A DNA stretch of 6,420 nt from Cyanobacteriota bacterium (lineage in GTDB: Bacteria; Cyanobacteriota; Cyanobacteriia; Leptolyngbyales; Leptolyngbyaceae), in assembly GCA_027482985.1 (NCBI GenBank), contig JAIXVO010000765.1, positions 1 through 6,420 on the forward strand, given 5' to 3'. Position 1 is the first letter of the stretch. Each line of letters opens with the position of its first letter. Shown here one piece after another: positions 5,855 to 6,420 of the stretch. The notes under the pieces are model-generated. The model ran no database searches. It saw only the letters and a program-made list of their open reading frames with translations, and was not told the DNA's origin. Both the position numbers and the translations under genes were made by a program.

Positions 5855-5899
5855 TGGCTTCATTCAGCTTACAGGCTGACCGCCCCCAAAATGAAGCCA
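5855..5899 (-). promoter_or_regulatory. Structured leader ahead of ndhS (10-bp stem with alternative hairpin)
   Basis: In the minus-strand transcript, TGGCTTCATT (5899 to 5890) can pair perfectly with AATGAAGCCA (5864 to 5855). Inside, CAGC-N6-GCTG (5865-5878) stacks directly on the 3' arm, leaving an 11-nt G-rich bulge. A competing local hairpin TGAATG-AAGC-CATTCA (5866 to 5851) uses the same 3' arm, so only one can form at a time. The element ends 18 nt before the ndhS ATG. No U-run follows, so it is not a rodA terminator. Base pairing is seen directly; a regulatory role is inference. Confidence 0.4.
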
Positions 5900-5963
5900 C
5901 TCAGAATAAAAGCTATCCCCACTGAGGCGAGGCAACTCTTTATAAGTCTGCTGAGCGATCGCG

Positions 5964-6420
5964 CTAAAATTTGAGCCGCTGCCGATGGTTGGCCACGGAC
6001 TCCACCACCCCCAGCGCCAAAAAGTTCATCAACAACGACGACTTCCCATAACTCAAGAACGGCAATGGAATTCCCGTCACGGGCGAGAGGCCGATCGTCA
6101 TCCCGACATTCACCGTCACCTGGAATACGATCATCGAAAACACGCCGATCGCAATCAAAGAGCCAAAATTATCCTTTGCATTCTGCGCAATGATCACCAA
6201 CCGCAAGCAGATCAGCCAGAAGGCCACGAGTACCAGCATCGCGCCGACGAAGCCCAATTCTTCCCCGATCGCCGCAAAAATAAAGTCTGTATGCTGCTCT
6301 GGAATAAAGCTGAGTTGCGTTTGGGTGCCCTGATGTAAGCCCCGTCCCCACATGCCCCCCGCGCCAATCCCGATGCGCGACTGAATCAGGTGATAGCCAC
6401 CCCCCAGCGGGTCTTGATCC
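5964..6420 (-). CDS. rodA: Rod shape-determining protein RodA, C-terminal part (start beyond window)
   Basis: RodA is the SEDS-family peptidoglycan glycosyltransferase of the elongasome; it polymerises lipid II in the inner membrane together with a class B PBP. Only the last 151 residues are in the window; the family is about 370-420 long. Seen in order: DQDPLGGGYHLIQSRIGIGAGG, then WGRGLHQGTQTQLSFIPEQ, then HTDFIFAAIGEELGFVGA, whose Asp matches the conserved catalytic-site Asp of SEDS proteins. Two hydrophobic spans follow (LVLVAFWLICLRLVII and FSMIVFQVTVNVGMTIGL), then the signature SPVTGIPLPFLSYG and a last membrane helix before the end SVANHRQRLKF. The GTQTQ plus HTDFIF combination favours RodA over FtsW. 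The usual second Gly of SYGGSS is Lys (SYGKSS). The stop, TAG at 5964-5966, is two bases from a HIP1 site. Confidence 0.95.
   Translation of the reverse strand, partial: DQDPLGGGYHLIQSRIGIGAGGMWGRGLHQGTQTQLSFIPEQHTDFIFAAIGEELGFVGAMLVLVAFWLICLRLVIIAQNAKDNFGSLIAIGVFSMIVFQVTVNVGMTIGLSPVTGIPLPFLSYGKSSLLMNFLALGVVESVANHRQRLKF

Noticed and set aside
5900..5926. CTCAG...CTGAG inverted repeat as a rodA terminator
   Set aside because: Five base pairs with a 17-nt loop and no U-run; the near direct repeats CCACTCAG and CCACTGAG probably arise by chance.
5985..6338. 117-codon open frame on the + strand
   Set aside because: Antisense to rodA; the His/Arg/Gln-rich product is typical of a shadow frame opposite a hydrophobic protein.
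1..6420. Mobile element, defence system or biosynthetic cluster
   Set aside because: No transposase, integrase, terminal repeats, CRISPR-like spaced repeats or defence domains are visible on either strand. The genes are chiefly conserved chromosomal ones.

Overview
The window is a piece of a cyanobacterial chromosome. Three things point there: 13 copies of the HIP1 octamer GCGATCGC in 6.4 kb (chance would give about 0.1), a gene for NdhS, a small subunit found in the photosynthetic NDH-1 complex of oxygenic phototrophs, and UvrC, RodA and antiporter sequences with a cyanobacterial flavour. The genus cannot be fixed from this. Both ends cut through genes.

Layout. 1-1542 (-): most of uvrC, lacking its C-terminus. 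1543-1711: spacer between two divergent genes. 1712-1942 (+): a 76-residue helical protein of unknown function, the only gene on the + strand. 1943-2350 (-): a stand-alone CheY-like receiver; its stop codon touches the stop codon of the preceding gene with no base between. 2351-2632: a gene-free leader upstream of the receiver, rich in inverted repeats. 2633-4792 (-): a 719-residue Kef/CPA2-type cation:proton antiporter fused to two UspA-like domains. 4890-5558 (-): a HAS-barrel-type conserved cyanobacterial protein. 5639-5836 (-): ndhS, preceded by a leader able to form a 10-bp stem. 5964-6420 (-): the C-terminal part of rodA.

The five genes from rodA to the receiver run in the same direction, but the gaps (about 80 to 280 nt) do not suggest one tight operon. 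The contents are mostly housekeeping: nucleotide excision repair, cell-wall elongation, cyclic electron flow/NDH-1, ion and pH homeostasis, and signalling. I see no mobile element, CRISPR array, phage gene, tRNA or rRNA, and no clear new multi-gene system. The points most worth following are non-coding: alternative RNA structures ahead of ndhS, nested palindromes and a possible promoter-operator ahead of the receiver gene, and the zero-gap convergent pair. Also of note are variant key residues in UvrC (iron-sulfur cysteines), the antiporter (a TD motif) and its UspA domains.
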